A stretch of 64,000 nt of DNA from Yersinia pekkanenii (GCF_001152565.1 NZ_CQAZ01000006.1:62001-126000), one strand, 5' to 3'. Positions 28,472 to 37,791 are shown, counted from the stretch's first letter. Notes: generated by a model from the sequence alone, not told the origin. Program-made: numbers and translations.

Positions 28472-29539
28472 TTAAGACATGTGCAACGCAGGTGTACTCA
28501 CCGGCGCATCCCACAATGACAGCAATTCATCATCAACTTTCAACATCGTGATAGACATACCCTGCATATCCAGTGACGTACAATAAGAACCAATCAACTT
28601 GCGCTCGATAATCAAACCAAATTTGGCGCAACAGGCTGACAAGCGGAACCAAACACCATAAAGCTCCGATAGAGGCGTCGCGCCAAGGTTATTGACTAAC
28701 ACAATCACCCGATCGCCCTTCGCCAATTGCTGCTTACTCTGGCGTACCTCGCTCCAACCTCCAGTTTGCCTGTCCCAATGGCGTAAAGTGCGTTGATAAC
28801 TGCCGTGATCAATCAGGGTTTTGAACATGGCATCAACAGTGTCATCCAAACAAGTAAAGGGTCGCCGCTCAATACCGGGTTCGCCATAGATCCCAACACC
28901 AAATTCCATTTCGTTTTCAGCCAGAATAAATGATGGTTTACCGGCCGCAGGGACAGTACCAGCGGCGAGAGCAACACCGATAGAATGCCCCTGATTATTG
29001 ATTTTCTGGCTGAGAACTGCGCATTCATCCAATGAATCACCACGGACTGCGGCGGCACCCAGTAACTTTTCGATAATGACCGTATTGGCCACCCCCCGCC
29101 GTCCGGCGGTATACAGGCTATCTTTGACGGCGACATCATCGTCTATCACTAATGTGGCAACCGCAGTACCTCCGTCATGCAGCAGCTCTGCCGCAGTTTC
29201 AAAGTTTAGAATATCGCCGGTGTAATTCTTAATCAGCATCAACACGCCCTGCCCGCCATCAATGGCCCGGCCGCATTCATACATTTGATCAGGGGTCGGA
29301 GAGGTAAAAATCTCACCAGGACAGGCACCGTCCAACATACCTTCGCCGATAAAACCACAATGCATCGGTTCGTGACCACCACCACCACCGGACATCAATG
29401 CCACTTTACCACTCACAGGTGCATCGGCTCGGGTGACAAAAAGCGGATCCTGATGCAATCTCAGCTCAGAATAAGCCGCAACAAAACCCTCAATTTGCTC
29501 CTGTAACACACTCTCAACGCTGTTAATTAATTTTTTCAT
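28472..29539 (-). CDS. dhaK: Dihydroxyacetone kinase substrate-binding subunit DhaK
   Basis: Binds dihydroxyacetone covalently through a histidine and phosphorylates it with DhaL/DhaM. The 355-aa protein starts MKKLINSVESVLQEQIEGFV. It has SGGGGGHEPMHCGFIG (substrate pocket), IKNYTGDILNFETA, the active-site His in INNQGHSIGVALAAG, and NNLGATPLSELYGV. Start ATG at 29539 with CGGAG upstream. All catalytic segments look intact, so the kinase should be functional even though its upstream partner gldA is not. Confidence 0.96.
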   Translation of the reverse strand: MKKLINSVESVLQEQIEGFVAAYSELRLHQDPLFVTRADAPVSGKVALMSGGGGGHEPMHCGFIGEGMLDGACPGEIFTSPTPDQMYECGRAIDGGQGVLMLIKNYTGDILNFETAAELLHDGGTAVATLVIDDDVAVKDSLYTAGRRGVANTVIIEKLLGAAAVRGDSLDECAVLSQKINNQGHSIGVALAAGTVPAAGKPSFILAENEMEFGVGIYGEPGIERRPFTCLDDTVDAMFKTLIDHGSYQRTLRHWDRQTGGWSEVRQSKQQLAKGDRVIVLVNNLGATPLSELYGVWFRLSACCAKFGLIIERKLIGSYCTSLDMQGMSITMLKVDDELLSLWDAPVSTPALHMS

Positions 29540-29665
29540 TTTATGCTCCGCGAGTGGGAATGACTGGTGGGCAGAGTTACCGGTGGTGAGGATCACCGGC
29601 AAACTCTGTCCGTTAGCATGTCTGTCGATCAACTTGCCTATGGTTCAACTTGCCTGTGACTAAAC

Positions 29666-30148
29666 TTAGTTGAGGAAAGCCTGTCCCAAACGGTCAGCGA
29701 CGATAATGGCGGCATAAACGCTGTCTGGAGTAACGTCAAACGGCATGTTGTGGATGGTTTCACCTTCGGCACAACTGGCCTTGGCTACCGCACGAATTTT
29801 GCATTCGATATCCGGCGTGCCCCCCATTTCTGCCAAAGTCATCGGTAAACCCAGCTGCTGGCAGAATGAGAGCAGCGTTTCGATCTCTTCCATGCTGCTG
29901 TTCTGTAATACAAGCTGTGTCAGGCGTTCTATCTCCTGACGAGAGCATTCGCCATTAAAACGGCTGAAATGATTTTTCAGTCCACTGGCGTGCAGGCTGG
30001 AGCCTACCGTATCGGCAGCCAGTTTCATCACGAAATCATCAGCAATGATAAAATAGTTATTAGCCTGTGAGTTAGCAAATTCACCAATGGACTGTAATGC
30101 ATTGGCACCTTGAATATATTTTGACGGAGATTGAATGACTTTCAGCAT
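29666..30148 (-). pseudogene. gldA: Glycerol dehydrogenase gldA with a large in-frame internal deletion
   Basis: The 160-aa open frame is the two ends of GldA joined. The N-terminus MLKVIQSPSKYIQGANALQS through GECSRQEIERL matches residues about 1-76. The C-terminus TQLVLQNSSMEEIETL through CAEGETIHNMPFDVTPDSVY matches about 281-363 of E. coli GldA, which is 367 aa as I recall. About 200 codons are missing, including the NAD-binding GGGKTLDTAK loop and the metal-binding Asp/His residues. The junction is in frame and the ribosome binding site (AGGAG) and stop are intact, so a short protein could still be made. It cannot be a working dehydrogenase. Confidence 0.88.
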
Positions 30149-30618
30149 ATCTTGCTCCTGTAGCGTACGAGATAATGTAAGAATAAATAATTTTTAGGGT
30201 TAAATTGATGAAACTGCATCCACTATAAGCGCAAAAAACAGGCTGAGAATCAGCAATGAAAACGTTCCATTATGAAACTCCATTATCTCAGCATGGTTTC
30301 ATATTGGAGCGTGAGTGTGGTGATAAAACCACGAGAAGAGAGATGGCGCACAATTTGCCTTCGGGAGGATCCATTTTTATGCTAATGCTCAGCGATAATA
30401 GTTTTCATTCGTGCAAAAAATTATTTTTCTATTTTTAATATTATGTTGAATAAAAAACTTAAAAATAGAGATAACTATAATTAAAAGAAAGTCTTAAAAT
30501 ACAAATCTCACCTTGAATAAATTTATTTTATTACCTAATCTACTTGAGTCATTTGCTTAAGATGACTAATACCGTTCATTAATTAAATTTAACTTAATAA
30601 AATAAGGAGATATTATTT
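30149..30618. other. 470-bp divergent intergenic region between gldA and the peptide gene
   Basis: Should contain the dha operon promoter (minus strand) and the promoter of the peptide cluster (plus strand). A 60-codon open frame at 30256-30438 has no convincing ribosome binding site and no family resemblance. Near the plus-strand genes, TTGAGT (30544-30549) and TAATAC (30567-30572) are 17 bp apart and could be a weak promoter. AGTCAT/ATGACT (30547-30567) forms a small inverted repeat over the same bases. Confidence 0.4.
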
Positions 30619-30696
30619 ATGAAAAAAATATCTATAGAACCAACTCTCTCATATCAATCGAATGATGCTTATACTGGCCCCGTCAATCCTGTTTAA
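30619..30696 (+). CDS. 25-aa peptide, candidate precursor of a modified peptide
   Basis: An unannotated short gene with the best ribosome binding site in the area: AAGGAGA at 30604-30610, 8 nt before ATG. The peptide starts MKKISIEPTL, continues SYQSNDAY and ends TGPVNPV. It has no hydrophobic signal segment. A 9-bp hairpin and then a SagB-type flavoenzyme gene follow within 65 bp. A short, well-translated, non-secretory peptide ahead of a modifying enzyme and an exporter is the layout of a RiPP precursor. Other readings are a leader peptide for attenuation or a chance ORF. No homologue is known to me. Confidence 0.6.
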   Translation: MKKISIEPTLSYQSNDAYTGPVNPV

Positions 30697-30722
30697 CTAT
30701 TAGATTATTTTTCATCTCAATC

Positions 30723-30745
30723 GGCAGTCAGCCTTGCTGACTGCC
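30723..30745 (+). promoter_or_regulatory. Intercistronic hairpin after the peptide gene
   Basis: GGCAGTCAG (30723-30731), five-nt loop, CTGACTGCC (30737-30745): a perfect 9-bp stem 26 nt after the peptide stop and 14 nt before the next ATG. No U-run follows, so it is likelier to attenuate or protect mRNA than to terminate fully. Such a hairpin raises the precursor-to-enzyme ratio in many peptide operons. Confidence 0.65.
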
Positions 30746-30759
30746 TCAAATACAGATAA

Positions 30760-31856
30760 ATGGAATTGGAAATAATTGATCCTTTTATTTTTATAACACT
30801 CATTAATGGAAAGTTTATTTTATGGGATTATAGAAACCATAATCAATATGAGATAGACGATGACTATATGAAAAGAATTAAAGATCTTGTAAATGGTGAT
30901 AAGTTTACAGATTCACTGATAGATAAAACCATTATAGATAGTGGAATATTAGATTGCGATGATAGAAATATGTGCAATTGGGGATGGGACTGCCTATCAA
31001 AAATATTTCATATTGGGACCCAAGTCATTTTGGATAAAAATATGAGTTTACCAATTGATGATAGCTATGAAGGCTATGTCAATTATTGTGCCTCAATAGT
31101 AAAGGATATTCCTGATCTAGATTACCAGCGTTCAGGGGAGAAATTTAACTTACCCAAACCCAACAAGCGTTTTTTAGCTAACAGTAAATTTATTGATATT
31201 TTATTTGCGCGTAAAACAAGCAGAGAATTCAAGATAGAAGCCGTTTCACTACAAGAAGTGGCCGAGGTTTTATATTGGACGTTTGGTACACCTCATGGCT
31301 CAACGCGAACAGAAATGGAAGCTGCTGGGCTCAGATCTGTAGGTTATCGTCGAACCTCCCCATCAGGTGGTTCTCTACAAACCAGCGAGGCTTATCTAGT
31401 CGCTTTAAATGTCACTGGGCTAGTATCCGGTATATATCACTACCATTCTCAAAAACATAAATTAACACTCGTCAGCACTAACATTAACGGTGAGAAACTG
31501 GGAAGTCTCTTATGTGCTCAGATGTTTGCCAAGGACTTGGCTTTTGGTATTTTTATCACCTCATGTTTTAAAAAATGTGGTGGAAATATCCTCACTCCAG
31601 AGCATATCGCGTAGCCTTATTTGATATTGGTTGTTTAATTCAAACATTCCAGCTAATTACTACAGCTATGCAATTAGGATCTTGGCCAACAGGCTACTTT
31701 CTGGATCGAGAAATAAATAAGTTACTCGACGTAAATGAAGCAGAAGAGGCTGTTTTGTTTTTTCTCGGTGCAGGACCAAGCTCTGGTTCCCCTTTTGCAC
31801 CTAATTTACTAAAAACTATAAAGCGAAAAATAAATAGTAAAGGAAATAATAAATGA
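30760..31856 (+). pseudogene. SagB-type nitroreductase-fold oxidoreductase, frameshifted
   Basis: The first frame (30760-31614) carries an N-terminal about 120-residue region and the start of the flavin domain: ARKTSREFKIEAVSLQEVAE, RTSPSGGSLQTSEAYLVALN, GLVSGIYHYHSQKHKL. The rest continues in the next frame from about 31575: WWKYPHSRAYRVALFDIGC, LGSWPTGYFLDREINKLL, and FLGAGPSSG. Adding one A to the A6 run at 31570-31575 restores a 365-aa protein with SagB-family order throughout. SagB enzymes are FMN-dependent dehydrogenases, best known for oxidising azolines in modified peptides. No SagC/D cyclodehydratase is nearby. The ribosome binding site is weak. The stop overlaps the next ATG (ATGA). 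Confidence 0.8.
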
Positions 31857-33415
31857 AAATATTATCGTTTAAGCCAGGGCATGATGGCAGTATTTGTTAT
31901 ATTAAAAATAATAAATTAATCTTCTGCCATGAGGCGGAAAAAGACTCTGGAACTCGTTATTCTCCTGTCACAACTGAATGCACCATTGAGGCCCTAACAA
32001 CTCTAAATGATGCTCCAGATATAATTGCTCTCAGCGGCTGGTCATCAGGTAATAACTCACATGGAAGTAATATTGGTGCCGGTTATTTGGGATTAGAAAT
32101 AACCGAACCGGTGAGGAGAGGTTTTCTACAAAATAATGTGTTTTTTTTCACCTCATCTCATGAGCGTTCTCATTTATTATGTGCTTATGGGATGTCACCT
32201 TTTCTTCAGGGAAAACCCTGTTATGCACTGCTATGGGAAGGGCATATCGGTTCCTTCTATCATATTGACCAACAGCTAAATATTAACAAACTTGCTGATA
32301 TCATGCCTGATGTAGGTGTGCGCTATGCATTTTCATATGGTATTGCTGATAAAACCTTTCCATTTGTGAGAGGCTAGGTAAGGCTGGGTGATGCGGGTAA
32401 AATTATGGCTTTGGCTGCCTACTGTAATAGAGATAAAAAAACAATACAGGATGAGGAACTAATATCCCGTCTAATGTGTATACCCTTAGATCATCAAAAC
32501 CTATGTAAAACTCAATTTTCACAATCACACTTATATAATATTGGGGTAGATAGTGATGCTTTTAAGCAATTCGCAGGACACTTTACTGATGCAATATTTA
32601 CAAAGTTCTATCGTGAAGTTAAAAAATACGTTAAGCAGAAGCTGCCATTACTGATAAGCGGTGGTTGTGGTTTGAATTGTGATTGGAATAGTAAGTGGCT
32701 AAATTGTGGTTTATTCGATGATACTTTTATTCCTCCGTGTGTAAATGACTCAGGTTCTGCAATCGGAACTGCTATTGATGCACAGTATTATTTTACAGGT
32801 AATGCAAAAATAGATTGGGATGTTTACTGCGGCCAAAATTTCAATGATGATATTATTGATATTTATGGTTTGAAATATGAGAAACTAAACTATTATAATG
32901 TCGCATCTGCTCTTGCCAGTGGAGATATCATCGGATGGGCCAATGGTAAAGCGGAGCTCGGCCCCAGAGCGTTAGGTAACCGTTCAATATTAGCAGCACC
33001 TTTTAATAAGGCCACATTGACACGTTTAAATACCATAAAAAATCGGGAATCTTTTAGACCCATAGCCCCAATCTGTTTACAAAGCGATGCACCTGATATT
33101 TTTGACATAAATAACCCTAGCCCTTACATGCTATTTTTTGCTCATGTTTTAGATAAAAATCTTCAAGCCATCACTCATATTGATGGTTCATCCCGGCCAC
33201 AGACTATTAATAATGCTCAAAATAGCAATATTTATCAGTTACTATTAATCTTTAAGGAAATAACAGGCTATGGTGTACTATTTAATACTTCACTAAATTT
33301 TAATGGGAAAGGTTTTATTAATCGAACGAGTGAGTTAGCAAGCTATATGCTGCAACACGGACTTGATGGTTTTGTTGTAAATGACCGTTTTTATACAAAA
33401 AACACTTCACATTAA
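31853..33415 (+). pseudogene. Second O-carbamoyltransferase, interrupted by an in-frame TAG
   Basis: Reads as one 520-residue NodU/CmcH-family protein except for a TAG at 32375-32377. Before the stop: LSFKPGHDGSICYIKNNKL, the metal-site SSHERSHLLCAYG near residue 100, LLWEGHIGSFYH. After it, same frame: LGDAGKIMALAAY, ISGGCGLNCDWNSKWLNCGL, VNDSGSAIGTA, GKAELGPRALGNRSILAAP, FRPIAPICL, LFNTSLNFNGKGF. An ATG 27 bp past the stop could give a C-terminal fragment. It is clearly divergent from the carbamoyltransferase at 23229, so not a recent duplicate. Start coupled to the upstream gene (ATGA, AAAGGAAAT). Confidence 0.85.
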
Positions 33416-33433
33416 AAGAATGAGAAAACCTTA

Positions 33434-34639
33434 ATGTTAAGCCTCTTTAAAATAGCTGGGTACCCTTCTTTATTTGCATCTAGAATATTTAATTCCATTG
33501 CTGTTTGGATCGACTTCACACTTATCTTTACTGTGATGAGTTTTCATTTTAATGCTTCTGCTTATCAGTTAGGAATAGCGGCCGCACTATATGGTTTCCC
33601 CGGATTATTATTAGGCCCATTCATTGGCCAAATGGCCGATAGATATTCACCCGCAGTTATATTACTCGCAAGTGCTTATGGTCGTTTTATAACCTCGACA
33701 TGGCTTGCAATCGTCACTCATCATGAATTATTTTTATTTGGAGTTTTTCTTAAGGGAATCAGCAATCTGGGAATGATCCCTGCCGAGCAAGTATTAATTA
33801 GAGAGTTATTAAATAAAGAGCAAATATTGCTAACCATTACACTGACAAACGTTATTGATCAGTGTATTAAAATAACCGCCCCATTAATAGGTGCCTTTAT
33901 CGCCACAATAACAAATTCGCAAGGTGGATTTTACTTAACAGCATTACTGGCATTGATTACATCGCTACTAACCATAAGAATTGGTTTCACAACCAGATGG
34001 ATTAAAAAAACAGGAAATGTAACAACAATTCTACCTAACTTTAGGTTGGTATCTAATATCATTCGTAATAACCATGTGTTGTTCTCTTCTTTTTTAGTGG
34101 TTCTAGCCGTCTCACTGACACTTGGACTCTACGATTCAATTCTTTCAGTTTTATTAAGAATTCAGGGGTTTACTGCTGATGCATTTGGTATCATTGTCAG
34201 TAGTACCGCCACAGGTGCTATTTTGTGTGGTTTCTTATTTAAGAAAATAAATTTATTATTTAGTCACCAACAGTTGATGATTTATGGACTTATTGGTTTC
34301 AGTTTAACTGTGCTCAGTGCTGGTATCCTCTGTTTGGCTTTTAATAACCTTCATCTTTATATTTTCTGCATCATTTGGTTTATCAATGGATTTTGTTATG
34401 CCTGTATCGTAATGTCATTCAGTGTTGTTTTACAAAATGAAGCACCAACCAACATGTTAGGTGTCATTTCAACCAGTTGTCGCAGCTTACAGTTAGCAGC
34501 ACTGGTCGCAGGCCCTGTTATCGGTTCAAGTCTTGCCCACTATGTTGGCGTCCCTATAACATTTGTCATTGCTGGTAGTACCGGTGTTGTTATTACTGGA
34601 TATCTATTATTCATGCCACCGAAAAAACGTAACCCATAA
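33434..34639 (+). CDS. MFS transporter (drug-efflux type), intact
   Basis: A 401-aa 12-helix transporter in the DHA3-like efflux group. It has GPFIGQMADRYSPAVILLAS (loop 2-3 motif A), KGISNLGMIPAEQVLIREL, and a second half beginning about residue 210. It lies 18 bp after the carbamoyltransferase and ends the cluster before a strong bidirectional terminator. Unlike the two genes upstream it has no frameshift or stop. Likely exports the cluster product or a toxic analogue. Confidence 0.85.
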   Translation: MLSLFKIAGYPSLFASRIFNSIAVWIDFTLIFTVMSFHFNASAYQLGIAAALYGFPGLLLGPFIGQMADRYSPAVILLASAYGRFITSTWLAIVTHHELFLFGVFLKGISNLGMIPAEQVLIRELLNKEQILLTITLTNVIDQCIKITAPLIGAFIATITNSQGGFYLTALLALITSLLTIRIGFTTRWIKKTGNVTTILPNFRLVSNIIRNNHVLFSSFLVVLAVSLTLGLYDSILSVLLRIQGFTADAFGIIVSSTATGAILCGFLFKKINLLFSHQQLMIYGLIGFSLTVLSAGILCLAFNNLHLYIFCIIWFINGFCYACIVMSFSVVLQNEAPTNMLGVISTSCRSLQLAALVAGPVIGSSLAHYVGVPITFVIAGSTGVVITGYLLFMPPKKRNP

Positions 34640-34641
34640 AA

Positions 34642-34669
34642 AAAGCTGCCCCGATAAAAGGGCAGCTTT
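34642..34669. terminator. Bidirectional intrinsic terminator between the MFS and RND genes
   Basis: AAAGCTGCCC (34642-34651), 8-nt loop, GGGCAGCTTT (34660-34669): a perfect 10-bp stem. The A-tract on its left becomes a seven-U run for the minus-strand RND transcript. The plus-strand U-run is only three, so it is strongest for the RND operon. Confidence 0.88.
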
Positions 34670-34704
34670 GGTCATTCTCGGTAGTGATAACGCGACGCTA
34701 GCCG

Positions 34705-37700
34705 TTATTCACTGACAGGTTCGTCACTCACTTTCTCTTTAGGTTCTGGATTCATACAACTGTAAATCACTGGTAACACCAGCAATGTCAGCACCGTTGC
34801 AAAGCCCAGACCAAACATGATGACCACAGCCATACTCTGGAAGAAGGCATCACTGAGCAGCGGAGCCAGCCCCAGAACAGTAGTAAATGCCGTCAGCATA
34901 ATAGGCCGTAAACGGGCGGTAGACGCATCAATGATAGCTTCGCGCAGTGGTTTTTGCTGCCGCTGTAAGCCAATCTCTTCCACCAACACAATGCCGTTAC
35001 GTATCAACATACCACTCAGACTTAACAGCCCCAGCAGAGCCATAAAGCCAAACGGGATGCCAGTGAGCAAGAAGCCAACTGTCACGCCGATTAACGCCAG
35101 TGGCACTGTCAGCCAGATAGCCAACGCATTACGCACCGAACTGAACATCAGTACCGTCACCACAAACATAATCAAAAACGCGATAGGTAAACTGATGAAA
35201 ATACCCCGTTGTGCTTCCTTGGTACTTTCGTAGTCACCACCCCATTCAAGTTCATAGCCTCGTGGCAGTTGAACCGCTTCCACACCCGGTCTGATGCGCT
35301 GTAATAGCTCAGATGACGTTTCGCCACCCTGTTGGGTCGGATCCGTTTGTACTGTCAGTGTCCGTTTACGGTCCAGTCGCATAATAAGTGGATCTTCCCA
35401 CTCGGTTTCAAAACTGGTGACCACGTTATCTATCGGGATAAAGGCCAGGCGCGCCTGGCTCCAAACCATCACATCATTCAGTCGTTCAGCATTGAGTCGC
35501 TCTGAATCCGGTGTGCGCAGCACAATTGGTATCAGGCGGGTGCCATCACGATATAAGCCTACCGGCAGACCGCCAAAGCTCATGCGTAATGTGCCATCAA
35601 CCTCACGTTTATCCACACCCAATTCACGGCCCAGATAATCAGAGAATTGTGGCCGGATCATTTTGCTACGATCTTGCCAGTCATGCCTTGCGCCATCAGC
35701 CATTGGATCAGCAATGATCGCTTTTTCCGCCTGCGCTGCCAGCGAACGCAGCACTTCTGGATCCGGGCCAATAAAGCGGGCTTCGATGGAACTGTTGTTT
35801 GATGGCCCGAACATGATGCGTTTTACCTGTGCATCAACCTGCGGGTATTCGTCATGCATGTAGGACTCGATTTCATCAATCAAGCCCGGTATTTGGTCCA
35901 GTTGATCGGTACGGACCATCACCTGCGCATAGTTTGGGTAATGACGTTGGGCGTTGTAGGTCAGCATAAAGCGCATTGCGCCCTGACCAATCGTCGCCAT
36001 GGTGTCCGCCACTCCTTTTTGCTGCTTGATATGCTGCTCAACCTTGGCCGCTACGTCTTCGGTATAACTAATATCAGTCCCGTACGGCAGCCAGATATCG
36101 ACAAAGAAGATTGGCGTGTTAGATGGCGGGAAGAAGCTTTGGCGAACATTACCAAAGCCCACTACCGATGCCACCAATAAGGCCGCCAGCACGATCAGAG
36201 TAACAGCACGGTATTGCAGTAATTTGTTCAGCACCACACGATAATAGCGGAACAACCAGCCATCATAAGGTTGTTTAGCTGGCTTATCGGTATCATCTTT
36301 CGCAGGCTTTTGGCCCTGGAATGCCCACTTGGAAAACACCGGTGTTAGCGTCAATGCAGTGATCCAACTCAACATCAGCGAGATCAACAACACTTGGAAT
36401 AGTGATTTACAGTACTCGCCGGTTGCATCGTTGGACAAGCCAATCGGGGCAAAGGCCAAAATGGCAATAACAGTCGCCCCCAATAGCGGCATCATCGAGC
36501 GTTTTACCACATTGCCGATCGCCGTAGAGAGACTTTCGCCACGCTGGCGGCCCACCACCACGCCTTCCACCACCACAATGGCGTTATCCACCAGCATACT
36601 TAGCGCGATAATCAGCGCCCCTAGCGACACTCGCTGTAGCTCTATGTTAAACAGCCACATAATGAGCAACGTACCGAGTACGTTAAGTGCCAGCGAGATA
36701 GCAATCACGATACCACTGCGGACTCCCATGAAAATCAGCAGGGTGACCACAACAATCAGCAGTGCCAACAGGAAGTTAAGGATAAAGCCGTTAACCGCCC
36801 CTTCAACTTCATGGGACTGGTCATAGAACACGTTGATATGCATACCTGACGGGCGCTCAGCTTCAAGCTGTGCCAATCGGGCTTTAATGGCATTACCCAC
36901 GTTAACCACGTTGACATTGGGCGCAAACGAGATCCCCAAGGCCAGTGCGGGCTTACCGTTAGCACGATAAATATTTGTCGGTGAATGACCAAAGCCCTGA
37001 GTGACCGTCGCGATATCACGCAGATAGACGCTTTTCGGGCTGCCAGGCTGGCTAACCAGTAAATTCCCCAATTCTTGCACACTTTGGAATTCACCGGTCG
37101 GATGTAAACGAATCGACTCACTGCCCACCTGTAGCTGGCCGGCATCGGACACTACGTTCTGGCGGCTGAGTAAATCGGATAACTGTTGTGGCGTAATGCC
37201 AGCGGCAGTCATCTGGGCGCGGGAAATCTCCACCTGAACTTCTTCTGGCAGAATACCGACGATCCCTACCTTACCGACGCCCGGAACCAGTACCAATTCA
37301 CGTCTCAGTTGTTCGGCAAAATTGCGCAAGTCCTGGTTACTGTAGCCATCACCCGTCAGAGAGAAGAAGAAGCCGTAAACATCGCCAAAATCGTCGTTGA
37401 CCATCGGAGCGCTGGCTCCAGGGGGTAAACGCACGCTGTTATCGTTGATTTTACGCCGTAACTCATCCCAGATTTGCGGTAACTCATTCGCACCATATTG
37501 CGCACGAATATTAATGGTTATCTGCGATAAACCGGCACTGGAAATTGAGGTAACATCATCAACATAAGAGAGTTCCTGAATAGCATTTTCCAGTGGCAGC
37601 GTAACTTCTTCCTCTACCTGTTGTGCTGACGCGCCATCATAGCGAGTGACAACCACTGCTGTTTTGATAGTAAAAGCCGGATCTTCCAGCCTGCCTATAT

Positions 37701-37791
37701 TGAGATAAGCAATAACCCCCCCAATACCCAGCAACAAGATCGTTAACCAGATACGGGTAGTATTATTGATAAAATTATCAAGCAGCTTCAT
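34705..37791 (-). CDS. RND multidrug efflux permease
   Basis: A 1028-aa inner-membrane proton-driven pump. N-terminal TM1 begins NTTRIWLTILLLGIGGVIAY. The periplasmic porter has GASAQQVEEEVTLPLENAI. TM4 has SMLVDNAIVVVEGVVVGR, with Asp-Asn in the place of the Asp-Asp pair of AcrB, as is usual in the TriC/VexK-like branch. The second half carries LIRNGIVLVEEI near residue 930. Start overlaps the stop of the membrane-fusion gene (TAATG). No outer-membrane channel gene is adjacent, so it presumably uses TolC. Substrates are unknown. Confidence 0.94.
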   Translation of the reverse strand: MKLLDNFINNTTRIWLTILLLGIGGVIAYLNIGRLEDPAFTIKTAVVVTRYDGASAQQVEEEVTLPLENAIQELSYVDDVTSISSAGLSQITINIRAQYGANELPQIWDELRRKINDNSVRLPPGASAPMVNDDFGDVYGFFFSLTGDGYSNQDLRNFAEQLRRELVLVPGVGKVGIVGILPEEVQVEISRAQMTAAGITPQQLSDLLSRQNVVSDAGQLQVGSESIRLHPTGEFQSVQELGNLLVSQPGSPKSVYLRDIATVTQGFGHSPTNIYRANGKPALALGISFAPNVNVVNVGNAIKARLAQLEAERPSGMHINVFYDQSHEVEGAVNGFILNFLLALLIVVVTLLIFMGVRSGIVIAISLALNVLGTLLIMWLFNIELQRVSLGALIIALSMLVDNAIVVVEGVVVGRQRGESLSTAIGNVVKRSMMPLLGATVIAILAFAPIGLSNDATGEYCKSLFQVLLISLMLSWITALTLTPVFSKWAFQGQKPAKDDTDKPAKQPYDGWLFRYYRVVLNKLLQYRAVTLIVLAALLVASVVGFGNVRQSFFPPSNTPIFFVDIWLPYGTDISYTEDVAAKVEQHIKQQKGVADTMATIGQGAMRFMLTYNAQRHYPNYAQVMVRTDQLDQIPGLIDEIESYMHDEYPQVDAQVKRIMFGPSNNSSIEARFIGPDPEVLRSLAAQAEKAIIADPMADGARHDWQDRSKMIRPQFSDYLGRELGVDKREVDGTLRMSFGGLPVGLYRDGTRLIPIVLRTPDSERLNAERLNDVMVWSQARLAFIPIDNVVTSFETEWEDPLIMRLDRKRTLTVQTDPTQQGGETSSELLQRIRPGVEAVQLPRGYELEWGGDYESTKEAQRGIFISLPIAFLIMFVVTVLMFSSVRNALAIWLTVPLALIGVTVGFLLTGIPFGFMALLGLLSLSGMLIRNGIVLVEEIGLQRQQKPLREAIIDASTARLRPIMLTAFTTVLGLAPLLSDAFFQSMAVVIMFGLGFATVLTLLVLPVIYSCMNPEPKEKVSDEPVSE

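Noticed and set aside
30256-30438. 60-codon open frame upstream of the peptide gene
   Set aside because: No convincing ribosome binding site, unfamiliar composition, no recognisable domain; likelier chance or eroded sequence.
31561-31590. Classical programmed -1 frameshift site in the SagB-type gene
   Set aside because: The codon phase (TTT AAA AAA TGT) does not give an X-XXY-YYZ heptamer, and slipping would need a Lys tRNA on TAA; an indel is simpler.
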